From assembly GCA_944472155.2 (NCBI GenBank), contig OX235279.1, forward strand, positions 57,943,564 through 58,007,563: a DNA stretch of 64,000 nt. Direction: 5' to 3'. This stretch comes from Trichobilharzia szidati. Taxonomy: Eukaryota; Platyhelminthes; Trematoda; Strigeidida; Schistosomatidae. Under the pieces are notes generated by a model that worked only from the letters and a program-made list of their open reading frames with translations, was not told where the DNA came from and searched no databases. How positions within the stretch are numbered: position 1 is the first letter of the stretch; each line of letters begins with the position of its first letter. Positions 1 through 10,544 of the stretch are shown one piece after another. The position numbers and the translations under genes were made by a program.

Positions 1-831
1 CAATGCAACCAACCAGTAACACCAAAGTGAACAATTATCTGAAGGGAGGGAAGGAAAACGTTTAATCTCAAGAAGACAACAGTCTTAGGATAAGATATAA
101 ACTAGTAGTGAACGATTTCATTTTGCTGCAATTAAAACGAGGATAAATCAAAAGAGTCGTTCTCAAACAACCTTAAAAATTGATTCAAAGCTCACATAAC
201 TACAGACTACGAACGCTTGGCATGGACAACTGAAATATTCTATTTCTAGATGAATCATTTTCATTCTTAGCCATAGCTTGTTAAGAAAAATATGAGATTC
301 TCCCTTTTTTTTAATTTACTTTAAAAGTAATTGGTTTAGTTTCGGAATCCACAGATTATCATAAATATACACGTCTATAGAGAAGGACTATTGTATAATA
401 CGAAGGAAAAGTAAAAACATTTCTTGTTTTACGAGATTCCCCTTGAAAATGTTATCACCAAAAATGTTTCCGGAAAAAGTTTTCATTATTATTATTATTA
501 TAGCTAAACTTCTAATCGATCATCAGGAGGAAACCGGATTTGTGTTGTGTGGTCTTTGAAGCCCACTGAATCTTATGCATAAATTGTGCAGTGTTGACTA
601 AAGACCAGCAGGCTTGCCGTTGTAGAGTAATGTGATTCGGCTTTGGATGATTGAAAGCGATTGACGGAAAGTTTACTGGGTAGGGCACACCTGTAGTCTC
701 GAAAGAACTGATATTCTGTCATCTTATCTTCAAACTTGCATCATCTGCCACTTCAGTCATAGGTGCTACCTCTTATATGAACCGGCCTGAGATTGACTTT
801 TTGAAGTATTATAGGGAATTCATTGTTTGTT

Positions 832-834
<3 letters not shown>
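1..834. other. intergenic, no gene seen
   Basis: AT-rich DNA without a supportable reading frame. It contains an (ATT)n run at about 483-501 and a less AT-rich patch at about 550-790 that matches no other repeat in this window. Confidence 0.5.
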
Positions 835-862
<28 letters not shown>

Positions 863-885
863 CATATATATATGTATATATATAC

Positions 886-916
<31 letters not shown>
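835..916. repeat. (TA)n plus (GA)n microsatellite
   Basis: An interrupted TA/TATG dinucleotide run (835-900) passes directly into eight GA units (901-916). Confidence 0.95.
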
Positions 917-2017
917 ATTTGATGACTAACCCTTGCCAGTTAAATTTGTGACGTGGTCACTAAGTTAAATGACTTACTGTTTTGAAAATATGCCTTACTA
1001 ATAACTGCCTAGTGGCAAAATATCTGGGATCAGGGGTAGTAATTAACTAACTATCCGGCACGAAAACAAATTTTAATCCGTCATCATTCCTGAGAAAAAC
1101 CTAAATGTATAAACAAAGCATTGCATTTAATATTTATATGTATGTTTATTCATATACTAAATGAATGTAAGGGAGACTGATTACTATTTATTCCCTTAAC
1201 CTGTAGTATTGTACTCAGTGATATATGGGCATATTCCGTGGATCCTTTGTCAGAGATTCTGTACTTATACCGCAAATTCAATCAGACAAACAAAATATAG
1301 AGATTTGTCGCTTTGATGACACGGCTCTGAGTTTGTCACCACGAGGAGAATGTCTTCAAACCTTTCGTCTATCTTACAAATTTACAATTCTTACCTTTTG
1401 TTAATCGGCTTTTTCTGAAACTTTACTCTAATGAGTTTCCGTTGCTAACTTTCACCTCCTCTTACAGACGCTAAGCCTGATATCATGGATATTTACTCTA
1501 TAACGCCATGTATTATGTGGTTGAAGTCTGTCTGCTAGTCCGCCAATCCCCCAAACTTAAAGTTAATTTTATGATGTAATTATTTAACTGTCATTGTTCA
1601 TTACTATTTTGTCACTTGATATATTTTATCTCTGTATAATTGTCTCCTTGAGTGTTTTTCCTGTCTAAGCGTTTTGTTTTATTATTTTCAATTTATTCAA
1701 CCCTTCATTTTTACAAACTCATGTTAAACAGATTGCTTTTGAACACTAATTTGATTTTCGTATTTCGGGCTGATATTTTGCCAACAAAATGTTCTATAAT
1801 TACAAGGCTCAACGAGGTAATGGTAGGGAATATCCTTTCAAATATAGTAAATGGTCTCCACTTTTATCAATAAATGTGCTGTTGTATAATTATGTCTAAT
1901 ACATAGAAGAAGAAGGAACGATAATATATTTGTGTTTTAATGAATAGCTGTGTTGCAGACCATTGTCATGATGAACAATAGTCTAGAAGACCTTACAGTA
2001 AGACAAAAGAAGATAAC
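917..2017. other. intergenic, no gene seen
   Basis: AT-rich sequence. The open frame at 1652-1873 has AT-driven composition (F, L, I, Y, N) and no splice or family support. Confidence 0.45.
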
Positions 2018-2049
2018 AACTGATGTCAGCTCATGATGAAATCCTCCAT
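2018..2049 (+). repeat. SM-alpha SINE 3' tail fragment
   Basis: About 30 bases, beginning AACTGATGTCAGCTCATGA, match the downstream end of the SM-alpha copy on the - strand near 42001-42030. Only the tail survives; no tRNA-like head or ribozyme is visible upstream. Confidence 0.6.
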
Positions 2050-2655
2050 GCAATCAAACAAAATCCCTACAAAACCAATACTTGAAAACCAAAAGGATAA
2101 TCTAACAAAAAGTAAGTCTTCAAACAAACAAACAAACGATTCACTGTTAGTTACTGCGATATTAACTTAGTCTTGAATACTTTCAGGTGTACTAGTGGTA
2201 AATGAGGAAATGGTCATGACGGACCATTAAATTGTAGTGAGTAATCAGAAATAAGTAGTATATCAGCAAATAAGTTCAGAAAAGCAACAATATGTTTTGG
2301 ACACTGGAAAAAGCAATCGAAGAGCAGAACTGTGAGAAGAACGTTAGAAACGATGTGCAGAATCCAACAAGCTATCGAATGAAGCGATATCTCACCAATT
2401 CGCAAATGATGTGCAAATAAAGCATTGAAGATATGGTATGCCAAATTTATGTACGTATAATGAGTTTACCTTGGTAAACACATCTTCGAGGCTCATCAAT
2501 CTTTACTTCCTTATAATTAGTGTCACTGCTTCTGCCGGAGATGAAGGCTCCGTGGCCGCAAGTGTTTCACTAGTGAGATGTTTGGACATTCCTCAGGGAC
2601 TTCGAAGCCATAGTGGGTTGCGGGAACTTAGTGCGAAGCTGCCGCTGTAGTCGAT

Positions 2656-3640
2656 ATGAAGAATAGGAGAGTGGTCACAAACCATGAGCAGTTTGCGATG
2701 CATGAAAACAGCAAAGTCACTGAGGTAAAAAACACAACGATTGTTACTAAAGAAGCACCAAATCTAACCATGTCGATAAATAAATATGCCTCTTTATTCA
2801 TCGGAGATGGAGAATCCTACGGATATTGTGATAAGGTTAAGAATGACATCCCACTTAAGGAACCGGGGAAGACAGTCTTCTCAGCACGACGAGTTCCTGT
2901 GCACCCAGAAGAAGTTAACCGACAAGTTGAAGAAATGCTAAGTGACCGAATAATCGAAGCCGACAGCCCGTACAGTTCGCCAGTCCTTTTGATAAAGAAG
3001 GTTCACGGAAAGTATAGACTTTGTGTCGATTTCACACAGCTGAATGGCCTCACCGAAGTAAAACAGTGTGCAATGTTAACCATAACCCTTGATCGCCTTC
3101 AGAAGACTAAGTTATTCACCGTTTTTGACCTACGATTGGGTTACTGGCTGGTCCCAATGTAATAAAGTAACCGAAGTAAAACAGCGTTCATGGTTGGACA
3201 GAAACAATACCAGTCTCAACGAATGCCATTTGGATTGGTAGGCACCTCATTTGCGTTCAAAAGATTATTGACCATATTACTGACGACTTGCTTGTATATA
3301 GTGAGATGGAAACCGATCACCTAGACCACATGGAAGCCATCTTGAAGAGAACTGATGGATTTGAACTGCGCATTAATAAGAACAATTCCCGAATAGCCAA
3401 ACACATTGTTGTCCTCCTGGTTTATAGAGTGAGAAATAGAGAAATACGACCATTATCTGAGAAAATCCTGAGTGTCTAAACCAATGAATTACCAAATTCT
3501 AAACCAAAACTGAAATAATTTTTGGGAAGAGCGGCATTCTACAGCCGGTTTGTCAAACATTCCAATGAGGAAGCAAGGCGCCTATAAAGGTCGCTGAGTA
3601 ACTCCGAATTCTCGTGGACGGAGGCACAGCAAAGGTTTGA
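2656..3640 (+). pseudogene. gypsy reverse transcriptase, frameshifted
   Basis: The first segment (2656-3162) carries the N-terminal RT blocks: PYSSPVLLIKK, then GKYRLCVDFTQLN, then FTVFDLRLGYW with the first catalytic Asp (VFD). A stop follows at about 3160. The frame reopens near 3270 with the DD of the YxDD box (ITDDLLVYS, Tyr replaced by Ile), then the thumb-like stretch with NKNNSRIAKH to 3479. A third block (about 3515-3640) resembles the connection region (LGRAAFYSRFVKH). The three Asp residues expected at the active site can all be found, but in different frames, so the protein is dead. The first segment opens in frame with an ATG that need not be a real start. Confidence 0.92.
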
Positions 3641-3681
3641 TCAAATTAAAGAGCTGTTAGATGGTCAACAGATGATATAAA

Positions 3682-4076
3682 AATTGCCAGTGCTTGGGAA
3701 GCAGTTCACAGTTTCGACAGATGCGAGTGATAATGGTATAGGTGATGTTTCAAGACAAACGGATGGGGTTGTTGAGTATGCTAGCCGTGTGTTGACACCT
3801 GCAGAGCAAAAGTATTCTACGGGTGAAAAGGATCGTTTAGCCTTTGTATAGGCACTGGAAAAATAGAGACTGTACCTGATCGGGCGCCGATTCCACATTG
3901 AAATCAACCACAAACCTCTGCAGAGGTTGAAAACAGCAAGGGACCCACGAGGGAAGTTGTCACAATGGATGTTATGCCTACAAGAGTATGATTCCACGAT
4001 TAGATATATTCCAAGAAAAGAAAATGTAATGGCTGACTACTTGTCGAGATCAGGTAATGAGGCCAAACAACCATAG
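3682..4076 (+). pseudogene. gypsy RNase H domain, with internal stops
   Basis: Reading + strand, VSTDASDNGIG gives the first RNase H Asp, EQKYSTGEKDRLAFV the Glu, and the segment ending RKENVMADYLSR the late Asp. Two in-frame stops interrupt the middle (near 3848 and 3863), around the usual ALEKWR segment. It lies directly after RT and before the integrase linker, as in gypsy pol. An ORF on the opposite strand (3665-3997) is only its shadow. Confidence 0.88.
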
Positions 4077-4079
4077 GTA

Positions 4080-5110
4080 GCATATGCACTAAACGCATTG
4101 GACCAAGATCCCTTACAACTTGTTCGCCACCAGAAGTCGGATCCTACTCTTAATACAGTCATCCAGATGATAAGAGAAGGCAAAGAAATCGATACGTCAG
4201 TGGAGAATGCAGAGTAAAAGACACTACTGCATCACAGACATAGATTCAAAATAAACGCTTCCGGAGGCCTAAATTGGCAGACAATAATGGTAGCTGGGTT
4301 ACGGTGATGCCAAAAAGCCTCAGTTGAGAGGCATTTCATGAATGCCACCAACTAGTCCATACAGGCGTTGCACGGATTTACAACCTAGTGAGCCTAAGTG
4401 CGTTCTGGCCATATATGAGAAGCCTTATCGCAAACTATGTACTCGCTTGCCCACAGTACCAGCTGATGAAGGGTGATCAGTGCATTCAACTACCGTTACA
4501 AACGATTCCCGTAACAACAGTCGGTGACCTGTGGTCATTGGGCATAATGGGTCCCTTACCTCAAACATCTAGTGAAAGTCAATACATTTCGTGATGGGTA
4601 AATGCCGTGGCGATTCCAGATCAGCATGCCAATACCGTAACTGAGGTGGTGTACCAAAGATGATATTGACAGATCAAGGTCCCTGTTTTGAGAATGAGGA
4701 GTTCAAGTTCCATCTGGAGGCATTGGGTATTAAAAGAATTAGAGCAACGCCATATCATCCTCAGACAAACGCCCTAAGAGAAAGGAATGATCGTACACTA
4801 AAGGAGTGGCTAGCTGCGAAGAGAGACAACAGGGAAAGTGACCTACCGCTGGTATTACTGGCACATCGGGCCACAATACAGGGGACAACAAAAAAAGTCC
4901 TTCCGGCCAGTGTATGGGAGGAAATCAAGCTTACGGGTGCACCATTAGACTCGGCCACAACAGCAACATTGGAACAGTAAGAGATGGACAAGTGAGCGGA
5001 AGCAGGCTATTCAGAATATTCAAGTGAAGTGGAAGGCAGAAAGCTTACAAGAAACAAATCAAAGCTTGGAAGCCCTTTGAAGTAGGCAACCAGGTAAAAC
5101 AATCTATTTG
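4080..5110 (+). pseudogene. gypsy integrase, catalytic and zinc residues lost
   Basis: The zinc-finger part is visible as FHECHQLVHTG and LACPQYQLMKG. The second Cys of the HHCC set is Tyr (CPQYQ). In the core, the first catalytic Asp of the usual DIMGPLP motif is Gly (LGIMGPLPQ). The second Asp (LTDQGPCF) and the Glu (LRERNDRTLKEW) remain. The DNA between 4590 and 4660 has stops and a frame change. The tail after 4860 (LLAHRATIQGTTKK) is the usual post-core region, then the frame breaks again near 4978. At least two essential residues are substituted, so this copy would be inactive even apart from the frameshifts. Confidence 0.92.
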
Positions 5111-5867
5111 TAAACATACCTCCGATCCTCATCAGTCTTTTCTTCCTTACAATGTAACTCACAGCTGAATAGAGATAAACCCTGATTTCTTAGTCCAGTC
5201 ATATCTAAAATAGCCTCTTCATCGTTAATAGACATTGATTTATGTTGCTGCTGCAGTATGAAATTGAATCGCCAATGTATCACAGATTTGCTGACAGACT
5301 TCAGATAGAGCAACACCACTATCAATTATAAAAGGGTTTCATTCAAGCACCAAGGCTTGAAATAAATATGGCCTTTAATACTATTTTGGATTAATTTCAG
5401 AAATAAAAATACCGCAGTATCCTATTGAATAAACCCATTCTTCCCTTATTGAGAAATCCTTCCGCTTCTTTTTGTTTTTTTCATCATATGTACGCTGAAA
5501 ACACATGAAACACCCTCCTTTTTTGTCTAATTTCACATGTATACAAACAGTCTCACCAAAAATATATTTGTTTTACGGAATCCTGTCAGGTCTCTACATT
5601 TTGTATGCATATGATCACATGAAGTTTGCGATTTTTTCAAACTAAAACCACGATCATTCGTTATTATTAACCTCATTATCATTTATAATTATTTACTTTT
5701 GATAAATATTCAGAGACATCTTCAATCCGGTCATCTAGTGCTACGCAATCTTTACCATTATGAACACATCTAAAAGAGATTTCATCACAGATGGACATTA
5801 TTCAGAAGAAAAAGGGAAACGTGGAACATAGAATTTCCATGAGAGGTCATCATTTCCCCTGAATTCG
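5111..5867. other. intergenic, no gene seen
   Basis: AT-rich DNA downstream of the gypsy relic. A 3' LTR was looked for and not recognised. Confidence 0.4.
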
Positions 5868-5945
5868 CAAATAAGCATGAAACATAGGTCCAGGGCTTCC
5901 TGTCGATTGCTTCTAACCACCTGGCAATCAGATAATCACAATGCA
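5868..5945 (+). repeat. fragment of the hammerhead SINE (9.5 kb family)
   Basis: The stretch CATGAAACATAGGTCCAGGG and the following CTTCCTGTCGATTGCTTC track the stem III/stem I side of the hammerhead and the downstream sequence of the + copy at 9667-9720. The upstream CTGATGA core is not preserved, so the ribozyme is dead. Confidence 0.65.
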
Positions 5946-7084
5946 ATATGAAATTAACTAAACTTGCATCGGATTGTACAGAATAAGAGAAACAAAAGTG
6001 AAGCTCTAACAGTGTGTCTTTTATCTGGAAATATTTTCACCACTTATTACCCTTTTGCTGGATTTTCATATTGATAAGCATTCTGCCAGTGAACAACCGA
6101 CGGACGTTTAGATGCATAGAAGAGCAAGTCACAAAAATGTTGAGGTATTATTCATCAAGTACTTGTGGTTTCATTATTTCCCTGTCTGTATTATCTAAGA
6201 CCATTCAATCCTAAATCATTGACGTTAGGTTGAGAAAGTTGTCTGAGTCAAATGGGAGACGTGCACATACGTATTGCATTTATAACCTGTATTAATAGAA
6301 TAAAAAAGAGGAAATTGAGGAGTAAATTTGAAATTTCTCAATTTCCCTGTAGCAGATAACAAAATTTGGGTAATTTGAAAAGGATTCTTAGTTAATATGA
6401 ATGCTGACTGGTGTTTAAATTCGAAAGCCTATAAAGAAGCGTTATCCCACTGAATGAGCTAAACAGTCATAAACGAATTAATTTTCTGCGAAGTTAAATA
6501 CACAGGAAAACGAATCAGAGTCATTGAAACTGAAACATGACTGTATACCAGACACAGTTCGGACGTTGAAGGTTTCGAACCACAGTCATTCATGTTGGCA
6601 CAGATTCCACAATAGATGGATGTAGACTCGAAATGTTAAAACCAATTTAAACATTCATAGATTAAAAGCTTTATCTCTGTAAGGAAAGCAAAGTTGCAGA
6701 ATTAACTTGTGACTGAGTACAACAAACTGAATCTGAAACGGTCATACGTCATGTTAACAAAATGAAACAGGATTCCATTTCATCACTGTGACCAAATTTG
6801 TCTCTGTGATTATGGTTATTGTTCTTTAAGGAGGAATTTATCCTTACATTTTTTCATGACATCAACATTTTCATCCAGTTTAATAAATTAAATTCTTCTT
6901 TTATATATTCAGAAATTAACCTGTTTAGTAATCAAACCAATTACAATAATAAACTGGCAATTTAAATTAAAAGCTGTCAGACTCAAAGCATAATACTCCT
7001 CCCACTTACCACTATCTCCACTGGCTTAATGAAACATTATAGCTATAATTATTCAACTGAATTTGACATTTGTAAATGGATGAA
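5946..7084. other. intergenic, no gene seen
   Basis: AT-rich; the open frame 6014-6214 is short and has no family or splice support. Confidence 0.4.
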
Positions 7085-7480
7085 GATTTCAAAAGCAGAA
7101 TCGGAAATACAAGACAGAACTTCATCATTTTGAAACCACTTTAGAAATTTTTTGTACTCAGCACAAAGAACACAGTTTGGATCTTCAACAAAAATGTTAA
7201 TTTAGTTAGTTCTTCCGTAAGGGTCGGAAACTTGACGCATCATGAAAAGCATTTCCAACAGGCTGCTGGAAAATTTTATCAACTTCTTCCTTTACTCAAT
7301 ACTGTCCGCCCGAGAGTGACGTGGGTGAGGTAGTGTGAGGAGGGGATGCGAAGTTATGAACAGTCGTGAAATCAGCTAAAGAGGATTGCAAAGATCAGAA
7401 CAAAATGGAGATGTGCTGAAGCCCTATTTTCCACTTGAAACTCAAGTGAACAATAAATAATAATAGTCTAATTTATTTAG
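7085..7480 (+). mobile_element. RTE/SR2-type LINE 3' fragment
   Basis: The conceptual translation around 7140-7270 recalls the post-RT region of schistosome RTE elements (start of ...KVFCTQHKEHSLD..., then the segment that elsewhere reads IFNTNIKSVLLYGSETW). It has many stops. The downstream part (7370-7480) parallels the tails near 9990-10090 and 56840-56960 (AACAAAATGGAGATGTGCTG, then CCACTTGAAACTCAAGTG) and ends in AATAATAATA-like DNA. It is strongly decayed. Confidence 0.6.
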
Positions 7481-7738
7481 CTAGTTAGAAACCGGCTTAT
7501 ATAATCACAGTAACTCAATGTCGGAATCACTTTCATTTCTATATTCCATGTAACTGGCTCCTCCATGTCAGCATCATATATCGCAACAATTTACTTTTCG
7601 TGGAATTTCACAACACAAACTTCTCAAAAAATTCCTGCAATATCTGTTGTCTTTTCTAAAATTTTTCTAAAGTTCAGACTATGAGTTTTATAGCGATTTG
7701 GATTAGTTTAATCGAAAACTTCATAATGAACTAGCATC

Positions 7739-7890
7739 AGTTAGAAATTAGTGAGAACCAGAGAGCACTGAAAAACTGTTTGGTTCTAGTTTGGGACTTT
7801 TGAGGAGTCCGCCCTCACAATCCCACAGGAGTCGAGCCCGAAACTGTCAGGTTACAAGACCAAGCAGCTTGACTATTCATCCGCTTTTGC
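7739..7890 (-). mobile_element. SM-alpha SINE relic, dead hammerhead
   Basis: Aligned by eye to the 42.0-42.2 kb copy, same strand: the AGTCCCAAACTAG stem-II segment is kept, but the catalytic CTGAAGA box reads CTCAAAA and the GAAA box is changed to CAAA. The tRNA-like head is recognisable only in part (CAGGTTACAAGACCAAGCAG on the + strand). Confidence 0.7.
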
Positions 7891-8095
7891 CTGAAATTTA
7901 ATTGGTCGTGAATTCGAGCTGTATCAATGTGTGATATAGCGTTACACTCAAACAATGCCTTCAATGATCCAACACTTCTAAATTTCTTATTTTGTTTAAA
8001 ACACTTGAGTTTTGTATTTTTTAGCGTAGTTCTAGCATAAATGTTGTAAGCCTTTAAAAATTCACTTTTAAGACTCAACTTGAACATAGAACACA

Positions 8096-8122
8096 GTATG
8101 TATGTATGTATGTATTTATGTA
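8096..8122. repeat. (TATG)n microsatellite
   Basis: Roughly six tandem ATGT units with a terminal interruption. Confidence 0.9.
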
Positions 8123-8789
8123 AATCTGGCTAAATCATTTTACAAAAGTTAGAAATTGTACCACAGCTTTCATTCACTAGTGGTCGTTGAAAAAACTAAG
8201 CCCTGAACGAACATGAATTAGTGACATTTCTTCATAAGTGTTAAATCGTAAACAGAAGTCACTTTTGACCATCCTTTTTCATTTGAGTTTCAATAAAACT
8301 AAAAAAAATGCCTGACTTTAGGCATGGAAGATCATTCATGTTATTCATTGATATTATATATAAAGATACTATGCAAAATATTTTACTACGACCTGCTTTT
8401 TGAAACATCTGTTTACAACTAATATTTGGGAAAATATTATCTGAACAAACGGTCAAATTCCTTCATTTTTTCATCCACTAATAATTCAAGAATGCCTCTA
8501 CTGGTTGCTTATAAAAGAATAGTAATTTATGTCATACCGAGAAGTAAAAATTCTTTAGGATTTCCTCTTCGAAAGTCAAAAATTGGTTTGCGTAAGGGAA
8601 CTCACAAACATCTGGAAAACATGCACAGGCAACCTTGCGTGTTTGTCCCTCCGAGTTGCTCTTTATTCAAATGTCAGACATTTGCAGACTTCATCTACGA
8701 AAAGTAAGATGAACAATCATTCGCTTTTCAGAGATGGAAAATGACTTATTTCTCTAATTTGCATAACGTATGTAATGTAAACACAGAGG

Positions 8790-9158
8790 GACACATATGG
8801 AAAACGCTAACTCTGTTAGTGTTCCTTTACAGTCTGCTGCTAACGCAAGACATACCTTCAGAACTCTGAAATCATTTTGGAGAAATACAGCATTCAGCAC
8901 AATGCAGGAGATCCAAATTTTCAACACTAATATTGGTTCAGTTCTTCTATGTGATTCAAAGTCTTGGCGTATAAGCATTTCCAGCAAGCTGCTACAGATT
9001 TTCGTTAGCACCTGATTCCTCTTAACACTGAAGATTAGATGACCAGAAAGGTAGGGTAGGCAACAAGGAACATTTACAGATAGCGAACATTTCAGTAACA
9101 TATTACCCAGCAAATCTGAGGAAGGAAATGGAGATTAAAAATTGGAAATACGCCTAGG
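8790..9158 (+). mobile_element. RTE/SR2-type LINE ORF2 fragment (5' part of split copy)
   Basis: The frame 8797-9023 reads ARHTFRTLKSFW, then EIQIFNTNIGSVLL and SKSWRISISSKLLQIF. This is the conserved region after the RT catalytic core of schistosome RTE elements (compare 57061-57498 on the - strand: SRYSFITLKSLRKSFALS, KIRIFNTNFKSF, GSETWCITKSI). A stop then breaks the frame. The copy is interrupted at 9158/9172 by the hammerhead SINE insertion and resumes at 9872. Confidence 0.8.
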
Positions 9159-9171
9159 AAACATTGAAGTG
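9159..9171. repeat. target-site duplication, left copy
   Basis: AAACATTGAAGTG is repeated exactly at 9859-9871 and brackets the 687-bp insertion. Confidence 0.85.
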
Positions 9172-9199
9172 TTAGATGGTTGGAGGCAATCGGCAGGAA

Positions 9200-9244
9200 G
9201 CCTTGGACCTAGGTTTCGTGCTAGTTGGCACTCATCAGCAAGGC
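9200..9244 (-). ncRNA. hammerhead ribozyme (minus-strand SINE copy)
   Basis: Read on the - strand: stem I strand GCCTTG, core CTGATGA, stem II GTGC with loop CAACTA and GCAC, core GAAA, a short stem III (ACC / GGT with a 2-nt loop), then cleavage base C preceded by GU, and stem I strand CAAGGC. All invariant core positions are present and stem I is a perfect 6-bp helix. The very short stem III is the type that favours cleavage as a dimer, as known for SINE and retrozyme hammerheads. Confidence 0.9.
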
Positions 9245-9380
9245 GTATCTGCAACCTTGAAGGAACTGATGTCCCTTGTGAGATTCGAACCCGCGTCACC
9301 CAGTGCTGCAGTTAGAGACGTTACCACTGAGCTATTCAGGCTCGCGACTGACCTCCTGTAGGACTGTATTGGATATTTTT

Positions 9381-9525
9381 GATTGCACACTAGTCAGTAA
9401 CTAGTGTAATGCGTCTAGTCCTATCTTCGGTGCAGACTGAATTCTATCAGTCATGTTTGCAATGTGGCCACCATGCTAGGTGGCTCGCCATTACGGTGCA
9501 CTGTGAATTGTTGGAATTAGATGGT
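9381..9525 (-). repeat. B unit, left arm of inverted repeat
   Basis: The reverse complement of this segment matches 9716-9852 nearly base for base (for example CTAGTCCTATCTTCGGTGCA here versus TGCACCGAAGATAGGACTAG there). Together with the A unit in between it forms a large potential hairpin. Confidence 0.9.
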
Positions 9526-9643
9526 GGGACAGGAGGTCAGTCGCGAGCCTGAATAGCTCAGTGGTAACGTCTCTGACTGCAGCACCGGTTGACGCGGGTT
9601 CGAGTCTCAGAAGGGACATCAGTTCATTCAAGGTTGCAGATAC

Positions 9644-9688
9644 GCCTTGCTGATGAGTGCCAACTAGCACGAAACCTAGGTCCAAGGC
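9644..9688 (+). ncRNA. hammerhead ribozyme (plus-strand SINE copy)
   Basis: Stem I 9644-9649 pairs with 9683-9688 (six pairs). The CTGATGA core is 9650-9656. Stem II is 9657-9660 with 9667-9670 (loop 9661-9666). GAAA is 9671-9674, and stem III is A9674-C-C with G-G-U ending at 9681. The predicted cleavage is after C9682. The sequence is identical to the minus-strand copy. No core base is substituted, so self-cleavage is expected if it is transcribed. Confidence 0.92.
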
Positions 9689-9715
9689 TTCCTGCCGATT
9701 GCCTCCAACCATCTA

Positions 9716-9852
9716 ATACCAACAATTCACAGTGCACCGTAATGGCGAGCCACCTAGCATGGTGGCCACATTGCAAACATGACTGATAGAATTCAGTCTG
9801 CACCGAAGATAGGACTAGACACATTACACTAGTTACTAACTAGTGTGCAATC
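9716..9852 (+). repeat. B unit, right arm of inverted repeat
   Basis: Tail half of the + strand SINE copy, starting with CAACAATTCACAGTGCACCG and ending in AGTGTGCAATCAATAATA-like DNA. A degenerate relative of its end (GGACACTAGTAACTAGTGTG) is at about 13345-13395. Confidence 0.85.
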
Positions 9853-9858
9853 AATAAT

Positions 9859-9871
9859 AAACATTGAAGTG
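9859..9871. repeat. target-site duplication, right copy
   Basis: Exact copy of the 13 bases at 9159-9171. Confidence 0.85.
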
Positions 9872-10100
9872 CTATTACGCATCACACTGTCAAGCTAAAG
9901 TCGAATAGAAATCAATGGGTTGGGCATGGATGGGTCTGACATTGGTATGGAAGAGATCATGTTTAAAATAACTGAAAGCTTGTGGACACTTGTAGAGCTA
10001 CCTGAAAGGGTCTTTAGAAAACAGAGTGAAATGTCGATGTGATGCTGGAGACCTATGTTCGGAACCCAAGGGAACAGTTATAGTAGTAATGATGCTATTG
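9872..10100 (+). mobile_element. RTE/SR2-type LINE 3' end (after the insertion)
   Basis: Resumes the split LINE. The segment AAAACAGAGTGAAATGTCGA then GAGACCTATGTTCGGAACCC parallels the 3' end at 56840-56960 read on the - strand (GAAAACAGAATGAAATGGAG ... CACTAGGAACCCATGGG). It ends with TAGTAGTAATGATG-type sequence typical of RTE tails. Confidence 0.65.
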
Positions 10101-10529
10101 ATAATCACAATAACAATAATGAAACATAATCTTTAAAGATCTCCTTAGGTTCCTAACAGTTCTTCTAATTTACATTTTATTAGAAATTCTCAGACTTATA
10201 AAACATAAGAAAATTGAATCAGTTAACTTCTACCAAGTCTTCAATTAGTCATTAGTAAAAGATGCAGAAATTTACAGCACAGAATTAAAAGTTCATTATC
10301 TGGTTTTAGTGTGTTCTAGTAAAACTTAATAAAACTCCAACCATATAAAGGGGTAAATGAAGCATGTTTACAAGATATATCCCCAAATAAACTCGCATAT
10401 CACTTTGATTAAGTAAGCAAAATGTGCATATTCCTATCGCTTGAATCTATAAATTTATATCCGCATAGAAGAAATACAAGTTAAAAGAACAGAAAAAGTC
10501 ATACCAATGACTGCTAATTATTGTTTTGT

Positions 10530-10544
10530 ATTAAAGGGTGCTTC
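10530..10544. repeat. 15-bp direct repeat, left copy
   Basis: ATTAAAGGGTGCTTC, repeated exactly at 10754-10768, flanking the fold-back element. Confidence 0.8.

Larger units (their letters stand above)
2560..5110 (+). mobile_element. Ty3/gypsy LTR retrotransposon, decayed pol
   Basis: The order is RT, RNase H, integrase zinc finger, integrase core, as in Ty3/gypsy (Metaviridae-type) elements. A poorly conserved pre-RT segment lies upstream (about 2520-2655). No gag, no CCHC knuckle and no pair of LTRs can be recognised around it, so it is an internal fragment or one that lost its ends. At least six stops or frame changes break pol, so it cannot be autonomous. A related integrase fragment lies on the opposite strand at 50072-50880 and shares the same motif wording (DQGPCF, RNNRTLKEW-type). 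Confidence 0.93.
9172..9858. mobile_element. composite hammerhead SINE, two opposed copies
   Basis: The insertion can be read as units A (tRNA-like head plus hammerhead) and B (tail). On the + strand, A covers about 9530-9720 and B about 9716-9852. On the - strand, B covers about 9525-9381 followed by A at about 9360-9172. The A heads carry Pol III-like boxes: TAGCTCAGTGG for box A and GGGTTCGAGTC for box B in the + copy. Each A ends in a hammerhead ribozyme with identical sequence. The unit length A+B is roughly 330-355 bp, close to the size known for SM-alpha elements, but most of the sequence differs from the SM-alpha copy at 42 kb, so this is a distinct subfamily or a different hammerhead SINE. 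The whole block has 13-bp direct repeats, so it inserted as one piece into the RTE fragment. Confidence 0.85.

Noticed and set aside
9176..9824. Four ORFs with TTELFRLATDLL-type peptides
   Set aside because: They are translations of the two hammerhead SINE copies; the similarity between them reflects the repeat, not a protein family.
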